A DNA stretch of 64,000 nucleotides from Nitrospira sp. CR1.1 (GCA_014055465.1 WIAF01000001.1:186001-250000); one strand, 5' to 3'; counted from the stretch's first letter, positions 19,173 to 28,420 are shown. Made by a program: numbers and translations. Notes: generated from the letters alone by a model not told the origin.

Positions 19173-19204
19173 GCACCGATGTTGCTGTGCACCGATGTTG
19201 CTGT
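19173..19204 (+). repeat. Exact tandem duplication of 16 bp ahead of the pentapeptide gene
   Basis: The unit gcaccgatgttgctgt occurs twice without gap (19173-19188, 19189-19204) and ends directly at the AAGGAGG ribosome-binding site of the next gene. Such a duplication can expand or contract by slippage and would change the 5' leader of the mRNA. Confidence 0.8.
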
Positions 19205-19217
19205 AAGGAGGTCCTTG

Positions 19218-20648
19218 ATGAATCAGCATCCCCTGTCCCTCACCCTCGTCGCGAGTTGGGTGCTCACCGCCCTGCTCTCCGTGCCTGCCGATGCAGCTAC
19301 CGCGGCGAAGCGCGCCGCCAAACCCGCACCGGCTCCTGCCTGCGAGAGCCCCTTCACACATCAACGCCCGGCCGGCAAGCAACTAGACAAGGTCCTGCGG
19401 TCGCATGCGCGCTGGCTTGAAGATCGTGACTCCGCCGATGGCCGCCGCGCCAACCTGTGCCGAACGGACTTGCGCCAACTCCGGCTGGCGGGGGCGAATC
19501 TCGAGCGAATCAACCTGGAAGGGGCGAGTCTTAAACGCGCAAATTTACGGACCGCCAGTCTTGTGCAGGCACACCTGAAGGGCGCCGACCTGTCCCAGGC
19601 GATGCTCGACGATGCGAACCTGGAGGGGGCGGACCTGCGGAAGGGCCTGCTGATCAGGGCCCATCTCAATCGAGTCGCCGCGGACGAGGCGGCCTTTTAC
19701 GGAGCCAATCTCCAGGGCGCACTGTTCCGGGAAGCGCTGTTGGAGCGGGCCCATTTTGAGGACGCGGATTTACAGCTCGCGGACCTCAGCGGAGCCAGCC
19801 TCCTTGACGGATACTTCTACGGCGCCAACCTGTCGAAGGCCAATCTCAGGGATGCCGACCTGGCCGGATCCGACCTGCGCCGGACCAATCTCCGCCAGGC
19901 CAATTTGCGCCGGACCAATCTCCAGGGCGCGCTCCTGGACAGCGCCACACTCGACGGCGCCTCACTGGTCGAGGCCGATTTGGAAAGCGCCTATCTGGAT
20001 GACGCATCGTTGGCTCAAGCGGATCTTCACGAGGCCAGCCTGCGAGGCACGGATTTTCGTTACGCGCGCCTGACCGGCGCCAACCTGCAACGGGCCAATC
20101 TCGAAAATGCGAATCTGGAAGGAGCCAATCTGGCCAAGGCGCGCCTGGATTCCGCCACCATGACCATGACCGTGCTTTACAAAGCCAATCTGTCCGCCGC
20201 CAACCTGCACGGAGCCCGGTTGCATCATGCCGTCCTCATTGGCGCTCGCCTTTCGCAGACCGATCTGCAGAAAGCCGACCTGACCGAGGTCTATGCGCCG
20301 AAAGCCCATCTGCAGCAAGCCCGGCTCGCCGAGGCGAATCTTGAACTGGCGAATCTCGTTTCCGCCGACTTGAGCGATGCCGACATGAGTCACACCATCC
20401 TGGTCCAAACCAATCTGCAGGAAGCCACTCTGCGAGGAACAAACTTGAGCGCCGCGGATTTGACGGGAGCCCAGCTCGATAATGCCGACCTTCAACAGGC
20501 CAACTTGCGCGGGGCGAACTTGAGCGGCGCGCTGGGACTCGTGCAAGCACAACTGGACCAGGCCTGTCTGAATGAGGCCACCCAAATCCCTGCGGACCTT
20601 CAGCGGCCGAAGGCCTGCCCCTCGCCACAACAACGGCGCAAGTCGTAA
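19218..20648 (+). CDS. Secreted pentapeptide-repeat protein
   Basis: 476 residues from ATG 19218 after AAGGAGG. A signal peptide (cleavage probably after DAATA or nearby) and a short basic linker precede about 380 residues of nearly unbroken pentapeptide repeats of the A(D/N)Lxx type, which should fold as a long right-handed quadrilateral beta helix. The chain ends in a Cys-containing cap (AQLDQACLNEA) and a basic tail. Export points to a periplasmic or surface role, unlike the cytosolic gyrase-protecting Qnr/MfpA proteins. Function unknown. It follows pncB by 82 bp and may belong to the same transcript. Confidence 0.9.
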   Translation: MNQHPLSLTLVASWVLTALLSVPADAATAAKRAAKPAPAPACESPFTHQRPAGKQLDKVLRSHARWLEDRDSADGRRANLCRTDLRQLRLAGANLERINLEGASLKRANLRTASLVQAHLKGADLSQAMLDDANLEGADLRKGLLIRAHLNRVAADEAAFYGANLQGALFREALLERAHFEDADLQLADLSGASLLDGYFYGANLSKANLRDADLAGSDLRRTNLRQANLRRTNLQGALLDSATLDGASLVEADLESAYLDDASLAQADLHEASLRGTDFRYARLTGANLQRANLENANLEGANLAKARLDSATMTMTVLYKANLSAANLHGARLHHAVLIGARLSQTDLQKADLTEVYAPKAHLQQARLAEANLELANLVSADLSDADMSHTILVQTNLQEATLRGTNLSAADLTGAQLDNADLQQANLRGANLSGALGLVQAQLDQACLNEATQIPADLQRPKACPSPQQRRKS

Positions 20649-21000
20649 GGTGATCGATGGAACGCCGGCCCGGACCACTTCACCACAGAGGCCGGTCGCC
20701 AGTCGAGCCCTCAACATTCACACCTCTGCCCTGCCCGCCCTGGATGACGAGTGGCGTTGCGCCCTCTCTGTCACTGGTACGAGCCCGATCAAGACAGCCG
20801 ATCGGAAGTCAGGATCGACCGCCACGAGAACGGCCCGTCCCGTCGATGTCACGCGGTGCGGCTGGAGGCAGGAAACCGATCTGCTGGCGCTGCATCCGAA
20901 CCTGCGGAATTCGGCATGACAGAGCTGCATCGCATTTTCTATAATCCGTATCGCGGAAACGCCGCACCAGCCCACCCGTCGCAACGATGCGCCGACTCTG
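20649..21000. other. Intergenic region, no gene seen
   Basis: Open frames here have no family resemblance and lack ribosome-binding sites. The region should hold the promoter of the MFS transporter gene. I see no repeat, hairpin with T-run or RNA gene. Confidence 0.4.
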
Positions 21001-22209
21001 ATGCCCAGATCTCCCGCCCATTCGTTTCGCCGACTGCCCTCCGGAATCTGGGTCCTCGGCTTCGTCAGTCTGTTGATGGACGTGTCTTCGGAAATGATCC
21101 ACAGCTTGCTGCCGTTGTTCATGGTGACGACGCTCGGCGCGGGAACGATTGCGGTGGGCTTCGTGGAAGGGCTGGCAGAGTCACTGGCCCTCGTGGTCAA
21201 AATCTTTTCAGGAACGCTGAGCGACTATCTGGGCAAGCGGAAGGAGCTGGCCCTGTGCGGGTATGCGATCGGAGCGCTGACCAAACCGCTCTTCGCCTGG
21301 GCTCCTGACATTGCCACCCTCCTTAGTGCGCGTCTGCTGGATCGACTGGGAAAGGGAATCCGGGGCGCGCCTCGCGACGCGCTGGTCGCAGACATCGCGC
21401 CGCCGGAGCTCAGGGGAGCCGCGTTCGGCCTCCGGCAATCACTCGACACCGTGGGCGCCTTTCTCGGGCCTCTGCTCGCGACCGGACTGATGCTCCTCTG
21501 GGCCGACAATTTTCGGGCGGTCTTCTGGGTAGCCGTCATACCGGGCATGATGGCCGTCGCACTGTTGTTCTTCGGCATACAAGACCCTGTCTCACCGCCA
21601 TCATCCCATCGAGCCAATCCGATCAGCCGTGACAATCTGAGGCGCCTCAGTCAGGCCTTCTGGTGGGTCGTGGGAATCGGCGCCGTATGTACGCTGGCGC
21701 GCTTTAGCGAAGCGTTTCTCGTGTTGCGCGCCCAACAAGGCGGCATTCCTCTCGCCTTCATTCCTCTGGTGATGGTCGCAATGAACCTGGTGTATGCCTC
21801 CTCTGCCTATCCCTTCGGTAAGCTCTCGGATAGGACCAGCCACAAGACGCTGCTCACCTTCGGCCTTCTTGTCCTGATTGCAGCCGATGTGGTGCTGGCT
21901 GCCGCCAATCACTGGGGCGTGCTGTTAGGAGGGGTGGCGCTGTGGGGCGTTCACATGGGGATGACGCAGGGCTTGCTTGCCGCCATGGTGGCGGACCAGG
22001 CGCCGCCAGACCTGAGAGGAACCGCATATGGATGCTTCAACCTGGCCTGCGGACTGGCCATGCTCATCGCCAGTGTGCTGGCGGGATTCTTATGGGACCG
22101 GCTGGGTGCGGCCTTCACGTTTTATGCGGGCGCACTGTTTTCATTCATCGCCGTTACCGGAATTCTCCTGTCTCCCGGCGTGAGCGCCTCACGCCGGGAG
22201 ACCGGCTGA
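21001..22209 (+). CDS. Major facilitator superfamily transporter
   Basis: 402 residues with about 12 predicted membrane helices. The signature loop between helices 2 and 3 is GTLSDYLGKRKELALCGY (G-x-L-x-D-x-x-G-K/R), and motif RLLDRLGKGIRGAPRDALVAD follows helix 4, as in a group of bacterial MFS proteins of unknown substrate. Start ATG 21001 lacks a clear Shine-Dalgarno. The last codons lie inside a strong inverted repeat and the 3' end overlaps the end of a convergent pseudogene by about 20 bp. Confidence 0.88.
   Translation: MPRSPAHSFRRLPSGIWVLGFVSLLMDVSSEMIHSLLPLFMVTTLGAGTIAVGFVEGLAESLALVVKIFSGTLSDYLGKRKELALCGYAIGALTKPLFAWAPDIATLLSARLLDRLGKGIRGAPRDALVADIAPPELRGAAFGLRQSLDTVGAFLGPLLATGLMLLWADNFRAVFWVAVIPGMMAVALLFFGIQDPVSPPSSHRANPISRDNLRRLSQAFWWVVGIGAVCTLARFSEAFLVLRAQQGGIPLAFIPLVMVAMNLVYASSAYPFGKLSDRTSHKTLLTFGLLVLIAADVVLAAANHWGVLLGGVALWGVHMGMTQGLLAAMVADQAPPDLRGTAYGCFNLACGLAMLIASVLAGFLWDRLGAAFTFYAGALFSFIAVTGILLSPGVSASRRETG
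22170..22202. repeat. Perfect 15-bp inverted repeat over the MFS 3' end
   Basis: Arms 22170-22184 and 22188-22202 are exact reverse complements around a 3-bp loop, G+C-rich, and encode the last residues of the transporter. The hairpin has no T-run. It probably acts as a bidirectional transcription barrier or RNA-stabilising structure between convergent genes. Confidence 0.65.
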
Positions 22210-22860
22210 GCGAATCGCCGCCTGAATTGTTTCATGGAGCTGTTCAATCGCGGCTTCCATGGTCAGAAAAGCCACCGCTCCCGCGTCCCGCAGCACCACC
22301 GTCATTTCGTGCCAACGCATCTGCTCCGCGAGCTATTTGATCGCAACCACCAACCCGAACTCACGGAGTACGGGAGGACTCAATTACGCGACTAACGACC
22401 TGGTGTAGGTCAACGCTTCGTCCAGCATGTCATCCAATTCCTTCACCAGGGCTATGGCCGGACGAGATTGCGTCGCCTGGCGTGACTGAGCTTCATGCGA
22501 CCGGACACCAGGAGCTGCGCCAGATCGTCGTGCAGTTCGGCCGCGAGACGTTGACGTTCCCGTTGTTTGGTCAACGTCAGATCTGAAGCGAATGCCCGCG
22601 GGCGAGTACGGGACAGCAGCAACTCTTGCGTCCGTTCCGATACGCGCTGCTTACACGCGATCGTCTATTGCCGGATTTGCTCTTGAACCTTCTTGCTCTC
22701 CGTGATGTCGCGAAGCCCCACTCCGCCTGGAAGGGCAGGATCGGCATCCCATCCACTGGAGCCGTTTCTCAGAGAGATCCGTGCAGCGGTGCGAAGCCAG
22801 GAAGCCGGGCGCATCATGACCATGAAACGAGTCGCTGATATTTTTGGGAGAGGTGGTTTG
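22189..22860 (-). pseudogene. Decayed hybrid sensor histidine kinase (PAS - HisKA_3 - receiver remnants)
   Basis: Read on the minus strand, one frame gives a PAS-domain end (GLRDITESKKVQEQIR), an in-frame TAG at 22665-22667, then a HisKA_3 dimerisation helix with its phospho-accepting His (RLAAELHDDLAQLL). That frame closes at 22452. The next frame continues with KELDDMLDEALTYTRSLV, a TAA at 22384-22386, LSPPVLREFGLVVAIK, a TAG at 22333-22335, and finally GAVAFLT..EAAIEQLHETIQ, the typical C-terminal end of a receiver domain, closing at TGA 22189-22191. The ATPase domain and most of the receiver are missing. So the gene carries at least three nonsense changes, a frameshift and an internal deletion. 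The 5' limit is approximate. Confidence 0.8.
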
Positions 22861-22906
22861 CCGCACTCGAAGAAGAGCGATGACTACCCCAAACCGTAGC
22901 GTTGCG

Positions 22907-23341
22907 CTACGACCAATATTCCGACGCCTTCATGTACCCGCGCAACAGATCCCGCCTCGCCACGATGCCCACGAGCTGCGTGCCCCGCACGACCGGCAGG
23001 CGCGTGACGTAGCGATCTTGAAAGAGATTCGCCACTTCTTCCAGCTTCATTTCCTCACGGGCCGTCAGTGGATGGGTCGTCATAATTTCCGACGCCGACA
23101 CCTTGCGCAGATCCCGCCCCTCGATCATCGCTTGCAACAAATCGTATTCCGTCACGAGACCGACAAGACCACCGTCCTCACCCACCACGGGCACTCCGCC
23201 GAAATTCTGGTTCGTCATCAGACGCCCGATGGTGAGCGCGTCCGTGCGAGCCGTACAGGTAAACAACGCATCCTGCATGAGCTGACCGACCGTGAGCGTT
23301 GCGGGATCACACGCCTGAGTCAGCAGATCGATTCGACGCAT
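22907..23341 (-). CDS. Two-CBS-domain protein
   Basis: 144 residues, ATG preceded by AAGGAG. Two CBS motifs: VGQLMQDAL...GGVPVVGEDGGLVGLVTEYDLL and ASEIMTTHPL...TRLPVVRGTQLVGIVARRDLL. Nothing else is attached, so it is a free-standing Bateman module that probably senses adenine nucleotides and regulates a partner. It is similar along its whole length to the protein encoded at 39228, a paralogue. It forms a minus-strand pair with the next CBS gene, 33 bp upstream. It may once have been followed by the decayed kinase. Confidence 0.9.
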   Translation of the reverse strand: MRRIDLLTQACDPATLTVGQLMQDALFTCTARTDALTIGRLMTNQNFGGVPVVGEDGGLVGLVTEYDLLQAMIEGRDLRKVSASEIMTTHPLTAREEMKLEEVANLFQDRYVTRLPVVRGTQLVGIVARRDLLRGYMKASEYWS

Positions 23342-23374
23342 AGGCGCTCCTTTCCTCCCGGGACATCGCTCCGT

Positions 23375-23845
23375 TCACCCGTTAGATCGCCGCTTCGCAG
23401 CGGGACGCAATGCCGCCCGCACCACATCCCGGCGGGTGACCACGCCCAGAAGCCGGTTTGTGTCATTCACCACAGGCACCGAGAGCAGATCGCTCTCCGT
23501 CAGCACATGCACCAGCGTAGGCAAACTGGTTTCCGGCCGAACGGAATAGGGGTTCGCACTCATCAGCTCGTTCACCGTCCGAGCGCCCCACGCATGCCCC
23601 TCATTGAGAGCCAGCAGCACATCATGTTCGCTCACCACACCCAACAGCTGTTTCGACTGGTCCACGACCGGCACCGCGCCACCGGCCTTCAGCAGCAACG
23701 ACGCGACCTTGTCGCCTGTGAATTCAAGACGAGCCGATGGGACGCGTTGATTCACGATATCCTTCACCGTCAGGTCTTCGAACCGCACGGGTGTGCGCCT
23801 TGCGCTTGCGGATCGCCTCGTCTGGGCCTGCCGCTTCGTCACCAT
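23375..23845 (-). CDS. Two-CBS-domain protein with basic N-terminal tail
   Basis: 156 residues, start after GAGGAGG. A basic tail of about 20 residues (Arg/Lys-rich) leads into two CBS motifs (VKDIVNQRV...GAVPVVDQSKQLLGVVSEHDVL and VNELMSANP...LSVPVVNDTNRLLGVVTRRDVV). The tail could bind nucleic acid or a partner. Co-transcribed with the CBS gene downstream. Ligand not predictable, adenosine derivatives are usual. Confidence 0.88.
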   Translation of the reverse strand: MVTKRQAQTRRSASARRTPVRFEDLTVKDIVNQRVPSARLEFTGDKVASLLLKAGGAVPVVDQSKQLLGVVSEHDVLLALNEGHAWGARTVNELMSANPYSVRPETSLPTLVHVLTESDLLSVPVVNDTNRLLGVVTRRDVVRAALRPAAKRRSNG

Positions 23846-23891
23846 ACTTCCTCCTCATCATCGCCCCATGGGCTTGGCATCACTTCCGCTG

Positions 23892-24422
23892 CTACTCGGC
23901 TTGCGCAGGTAACGCCGGACTCCGGTCCTCGGCCCAACGGATATGCCGAGTCAGGACCTGTCCCTGCCGCACTGTGAGGTTGTTGACCTGCTGCGTCACG
24001 CCCCCCAACGTGGCCGCTATCTCGTATGTGCCGTCGGGCAAGTCGATAAACAACCAGGGTCCGCTGTTGTGCTCCTTCGGCACCGTCAGCACCGTTCCGC
24101 CCTTGGCCTGACGAAGCGTCACGGCCACACCCGAAACAAACGGCTTTCCGCCCGCGGTAAAGACCAGCTTCAACGGGAACGGGGGATAATTCGCTTCGCG
24201 CTCAACCTGACCGATCCCGGCGCTGAAGTAACGAACCGTCCCGCTGCGATACAGCGGCAGGCGCTCCTTCTGCACACCAATGTCCGTCGGAATCTCCAGC
24301 TCGACCGCCTCTCCGTCCGGAAGCACGCGGACCGCCACCGCCGAGGCACTCACGTCCGCCGCCAGCCCGAGACTCATGATCAAACACCCGCCCGCCAATC
24401 CATTCAGGTATCTCTGCCGCAT
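23892..24422 (-). CDS. Secreted protein with carboxypeptidase-regulatory-like beta domain
   Basis: 176 residues from ATG 24422, six bases after GGAGGG; the longer frame is not supported. A signal peptide (GLAGGCLIMSLGLAADVSASA) is followed by a beta-rich domain with LKLVFTAGGKPFVSGVAVTL and LFIDLPDGTYEIAATLGGVTQQV, resembling prealbumin/carboxypeptidase-regulatory folds. Periplasmic, function unknown. It precedes the CBS pair on the same strand by 46 bp, so it could be the first gene of that operon. Confidence 0.75.
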   Translation of the reverse strand: MRQRYLNGLAGGCLIMSLGLAADVSASAVAVRVLPDGEAVELEIPTDIGVQKERLPLYRSGTVRYFSAGIGQVEREANYPPFPLKLVFTAGGKPFVSGVAVTLRQAKGGTVLTVPKEHNSGPWLFIDLPDGTYEIAATLGGVTQQVNNLTVRQGQVLTRHIRWAEDRSPALPAQAE

Positions 24423-24741
24423 GTCGGTCCCTCCCGTCCAATTGGCACGCAATCGTGATGCCCAGCACAGGCAACTGGTTCAGTCTACACCACCGCATGC
24501 GCGGACACATCCGGCCTGGCAAACCGCCGGGCGCGAACAGAGCCACTGAGGCCAATTACCCCAGAAGACGGCCTGGCACTGCTGCAAAACGCCGCAGCTC
24601 CATGATCCGTAAGACTACGCCCGGGTGGCCTGCCGTTCGCCATCGAGGAGAATACCCCGGCCGGGATGCAACCTCATCCAGGCATATCCAATGCAGACCG
24701 TACTCCGGAATGGAAAACCAGACCATGGAGGAGCTGCAGCA
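24423..24741. other. Divergent intergenic region
   Basis: Separates the minus-strand secreted/CBS group from the plus-strand USP-ATPase-CBS-TerC group, so it should hold two divergent promoters. Frames through it are open but have no protein character. No hairpin or repeat noted. Confidence 0.4.
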
Positions 24742-25647
24742 ATGAAGATGTTCATCGCGGTCGACGGATCGGAATTCGCCGAGTGGAGCGTGCAACTGCT
24801 GGAAGCGGTCGCCGGCCGGCCGCCTGATAGCGTGACATTGCTGCATGTCGTCGACAGCGCGTCGCTCAAATCCTCCGCCCGCAAACAGGCTTCTGTCTCG
24901 AAGCAGGCCATTGCCGCCATGACGAAAGCCGGCGATCAGATTCTGCGCCGGTTCGAGGGCCTGGCGAAAACCGCGCTGAAGCAAGCCACCACGAAACCCC
25001 GCACCACCATCGACACGATGCTCGCCCACGGGCGCGTGGCCGACACCATTACAAAAGTCGCCAGGCAAAAAAAGGCCGACCTGCTCGTCGTGGGCTCGCG
25101 CGGGCTCAGCGACGCGGAGCATTACCTGCTGGGCAGTGTCTCGCGAAAAGTCAGCGCCCTGGCTCCCTGCCCGGTGCTGGTGGTGAAACGGCCGCTCACA
25201 CATCTCTCCCACGTGCTCTTCGCGGCCGATACGTCGAAACACTCGCAAGGCGCCTGCAGCTTTCTGTGCAAACAATTCCTCCCCGATTCCGCCCGGGTCA
25301 CGGTTCTTTCCGTTGTCGAGCCCGCCGTGACCGAACTGGCGAGTACATATCTGTCGCGGGACCAGGTGGAACAGATTTCCGCGCCGAAGCGTCAGGCAGC
25401 CGAGCAGCTGGTGGATACCTTGCGCGACCGCTTCCTGGCCGAAGGGTACGCCGTCAAGCCAGAGGTCCAGTTTGACCATGTGACCGACGCGCTCCTCCGG
25501 CAAGCCGCCTCACGCACCATCGACTTGCTCGTGGCAGGCTCGCGAGGATTGACCGGGTCCGAACGGCTGCAGTTGGGAAGCGTATCGGAAAACCTGCTGA
25601 AATACGCGCCCTGCTCGGTCCTCATTGTGCGAGGATGGCGTGCCTGA
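24742..25647 (+). CDS. Tandem universal stress protein (two UspA domains)
   Basis: 301 residues from ATG 24742, ten bases after GGAGG. Both halves begin with the UspA strand (MKMFIAVDGS; SHVLFAADTS) and both keep the ATP-binding G-2x-G-9x-G-S pattern (GSRGLSDAEHYLLGS; GSRGLTGSERLQLGS). First gene of a plus-strand group; its stop overlaps the start of the P-type ATPase by 8 bp, so the two are coupled. Such USP-pump coupling suggests that the USP modulates or accompanies ion transport under stress, which is inference. Confidence 0.92.
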   Translation: MKMFIAVDGSEFAEWSVQLLEAVAGRPPDSVTLLHVVDSASLKSSARKQASVSKQAIAAMTKAGDQILRRFEGLAKTALKQATTKPRTTIDTMLAHGRVADTITKVARQKKADLLVVGSRGLSDAEHYLLGSVSRKVSALAPCPVLVVKRPLTHLSHVLFAADTSKHSQGACSFLCKQFLPDSARVTVLSVVEPAVTELASTYLSRDQVEQISAPKRQAAEQLVDTLRDRFLAEGYAVKPEVQFDHVTDALLRQAASRTIDLLVAGSRGLTGSERLQLGSVSENLLKYAPCSVLIVRGWRA

Positions 25648-28420
25648 ACTGACTGCGTTGGACATCTGTCGCTTGGCGCCGAGCCAGGTGTTTCGTGCGC
25701 TCGCCACATCGCCGCAGGGCCTCTCCGCGGACGATGTACGGCGAAGAACGCTCAAGCACGGACCGAACAGTCTGCGGGCCTTGCGCCGCGCGCCGCTTAT
25801 CGGCCGGTTTGCCCGTCAATTCACACATTTTCTCGCGCTGCTGTTGTGGGTGGCCGCAGGCCTCGCCTTCCTCGCCGACGCCCTCCATGCCGGCGAAGGC
25901 ATGGCAACGCTGGGATGGGCGATTCTCGGCGTCATTCTCATCAACGCCGTCTTCGCGTTCTTCCAGGAGTATAGAGCCGAGCGCGCCGTTCAGGCCCTGC
26001 GCAGCATGTTACCCGCCAAAGCCTGGGTGATTCGCGACGGGCAACAACAACAGATCGCCCGCAGCGAGCTCGTGCCCGGTGACGTGCTCGTGCTGGAAGA
26101 AGGCGAGCAGGTGCCCGCCGATGCCCGGCTCACCGAGGCCAGCGGGATGCGCGTGGATAATTCGTCCCTCACCGGTGAATCGAAACCGCAACGGCGGACG
26201 GCCGAGCCCATCACCGACGGCCATCCGCTCGATATCGCCAACCTGGCGTTTGCCGGGACTACGGTTCTTTCAGGCCATGGTCAGGCCGTGGTCTTTGCCA
26301 CCGGCCTCAACACCGAATTCGGGAAAATCGCCCATTTGACGACCTCCGTCCAATCCGGATTGAGCCCGCTCCAGCAGGAAATCGTGAAAGTAACGCACGT
26401 CGTGGCTGGCCTGTCCCTCGCCATGGGTCTGGTGTTTTTTGCCATCGGCGTCGGCATGGGGCTGGGATTCTGGAGCAGTGCGATTTTCGGCATCGGCATC
26501 ATCGTCGCCAACGTCCCGGAAGGGCTCCTGCCGACCGTCACCCTCGCCCTGGCGATGGGCAGCCAGCGCATGGCCGCGCGTAAGGCGCTGATCAAACACC
26601 TCGCCTCCGTCGAAACGCTGGGCTGCACCACCGTCATCTGCACCGACAAGACCGGCACGTTGACGGAGAACCGCATGCGCCTCGACAAATTGTATGTCGA
26701 TGATCTCATTGTCGAATCCCGGGAAGGCTGCTTGTTTACGAGAAACCGCCTCATCAGCGCCGCCGAGGCCGAACGGTGGCGTCCGCTGTTCGACGCCATG
26801 ATCCATTGCAACAATGCGAAACGTACGCGCCGCCCCGATGGCCGCAGCCAGGCCAGCGGCGATCCCACGGAAACGGCGCTCCTGAATTTTGCCGCAGACC
26901 ATGGACTGCTCCACCGGCCCCTCCTGCGGCGCATGGGCGAATGGCCTTTCGATGCGGATCGCAAGCGAATGACGACGCTGCACTGGAGCGAGGGCCGCTT
27001 GCTCGCATTCACCAAAGGCGCGCCGGAGTCGGTCCTCCCCCGATGCACCATGCAGCAGGGCTCATCGGCCGCCACGGAACTCACTCTCGACGGGCGCAAG
27101 AAGGTCCTGGCACAGAGCCAGACCTTCGCCCGGCAGGCGTATCGGGTGTTGGCGTTGGCCATGCGCGAAGTGGACCGCGGCATGGATGAACTCGAGGCCG
27201 ACAGCCTCGAACAGGGCCTGACGTTTCTCGGGCTCGTGGCCATGATGGACCCGCCGCACCGGGAGGTGCCGGAAGCCATCCAAAAATGCCGGAAGGCCGG
27301 CATTCGCGTCGTGATGATTACCGGCGATCATCCGATGACGGCCCTGGCCATCGCGAGCAAAATCGGCCTGGCGCCGGAATCTCCGGTGGCAGAGCCGGGC
27401 CGCTTTGTGCCGGTGATCGAGGGCGCGCAATTGGATACATTCAGCGATGAGCAACTCCGCCGCCTCCTCACCCCGACGTCTCCGGGCGAGCCGGACCCGG
27501 TGTTCGCCCGTATGGCGCCGCGGCATAAAATGCGCATTGTCTCGACGCTCAAAGAGATGCGCGAGGTGGTGGCCGTCACCGGCGACGGCGTGAACGATGC
27601 GCCGGCGCTGAAAATGGCGGACATCGGGATTGCCATGGGCGCAGCCGGCACGGACGTGGCGAAGGAGACGGCGTCGATGATTCTGCTCGACGACAATTTT
27701 TCCACCATCGTGAGCGCCATTGAAGAGGGCCGGGCGGTGTTTCTCAATATCCGTAAATTCATGACCTACGTCCTGGCCAGCAACGTCCCCGAGGTCGTGC
27801 CCTACCTGGCCTACGGGCTGTCGTCGATTCCGCTGGCCTTGACCGTCCCGCAAATACTCGCCGTAGACCTGGGAACGGACATGGTGCCGGCCTTGGCGCT
27901 GGCCGCCGAACGGCCGCACAGCGGCGTGATGGATGAACCGCCACGGCCAAGAACCGAACGGCTCCTGAGCCGGGATGTCCTCATAAGGGCCTATGCCTTT
28001 CTAGGCATGATCGAGGCCGGCATTGCCATGGGAGGGTTTTTCCTCTACCTGTACAGCGAAGGTTGGACCTGGGGAGAGCCGCTGGACTGGAACTCTCCGC
28101 TCTACAAGGAAGCGACGACCGTGACCTTCGCCGGGATCGTCGCGGCCCAGGTAGCCAACGTCTTTGCGTGCCGGTCCGATCGCCTCCCGGCGTTCCGGCT
28201 TGGCTGGGTCAGTAATCCGTTATTGCTGGTGGGAATTGCCGTCGAACTGACCATCCTGCTCATCATGACCTACAGTCCTCTCGGACATCTGGTGCTCGGC
28301 ACGGCGCCCCTCCCCGCCTGGATCTACGGGCCGCTGGCACTGGGGGCCATCGGACTCTTGCTGGCCGATAGCTTCAAGAAATCTCTGGTCGGGCGCGTGC
28401 AGATGCGGCAGGCCGGTTGA
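25640..28420 (+). CDS. Cation-transporting P-type ATPase (type II)
   Basis: 926 residues from GTG 25640 (GAGG five bases upstream). N-terminal cation-ATPase domain, TGES actuator motif (SSLTGESKP), the ion-site helix with PEGLLPTVTLALA, phosphorylation motif DKTGTLTEN (Asp336), the KGAPE nucleotide-binding motif, GDGVNDAPALK hinge and a C-terminal block of helices. All catalytic motifs are present. The PEGL form and the full C-terminal domain place it with Ca2+/Na+,K+-type (P2) pumps; the ion is not certain. Similar pumps accompany USP genes in low-oxygen loci of other bacteria. A TTG at 25625 is a second possible start. Confidence 0.92.
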   Translation: MPELTALDICRLAPSQVFRALATSPQGLSADDVRRRTLKHGPNSLRALRRAPLIGRFARQFTHFLALLLWVAAGLAFLADALHAGEGMATLGWAILGVILINAVFAFFQEYRAERAVQALRSMLPAKAWVIRDGQQQQIARSELVPGDVLVLEEGEQVPADARLTEASGMRVDNSSLTGESKPQRRTAEPITDGHPLDIANLAFAGTTVLSGHGQAVVFATGLNTEFGKIAHLTTSVQSGLSPLQQEIVKVTHVVAGLSLAMGLVFFAIGVGMGLGFWSSAIFGIGIIVANVPEGLLPTVTLALAMGSQRMAARKALIKHLASVETLGCTTVICTDKTGTLTENRMRLDKLYVDDLIVESREGCLFTRNRLISAAEAERWRPLFDAMIHCNNAKRTRRPDGRSQASGDPTETALLNFAADHGLLHRPLLRRMGEWPFDADRKRMTTLHWSEGRLLAFTKGAPESVLPRCTMQQGSSAATELTLDGRKKVLAQSQTFARQAYRVLALAMREVDRGMDELEADSLEQGLTFLGLVAMMDPPHREVPEAIQKCRKAGIRVVMITGDHPMTALAIASKIGLAPESPVAEPGRFVPVIEGAQLDTFSDEQLRRLLTPTSPGEPDPVFARMAPRHKMRIVSTLKEMREVVAVTGDGVNDAPALKMADIGIAMGAAGTDVAKETASMILLDDNFSTIVSAIEEGRAVFLNIRKFMTYVLASNVPEVVPYLAYGLSSIPLALTVPQILAVDLGTDMVPALALAAERPHSGVMDEPPRPRTERLLSRDVLIRAYAFLGMIEAGIAMGGFFLYLYSEGWTWGEPLDWNSPLYKEATTVTFAGIVAAQVANVFACRSDRLPAFRLGWVSNPLLLVGIAVELTILLIMTYSPLGHLVLGTAPLPAWIYGPLALGAIGLLLADSFKKSLVGRVQMRQAG

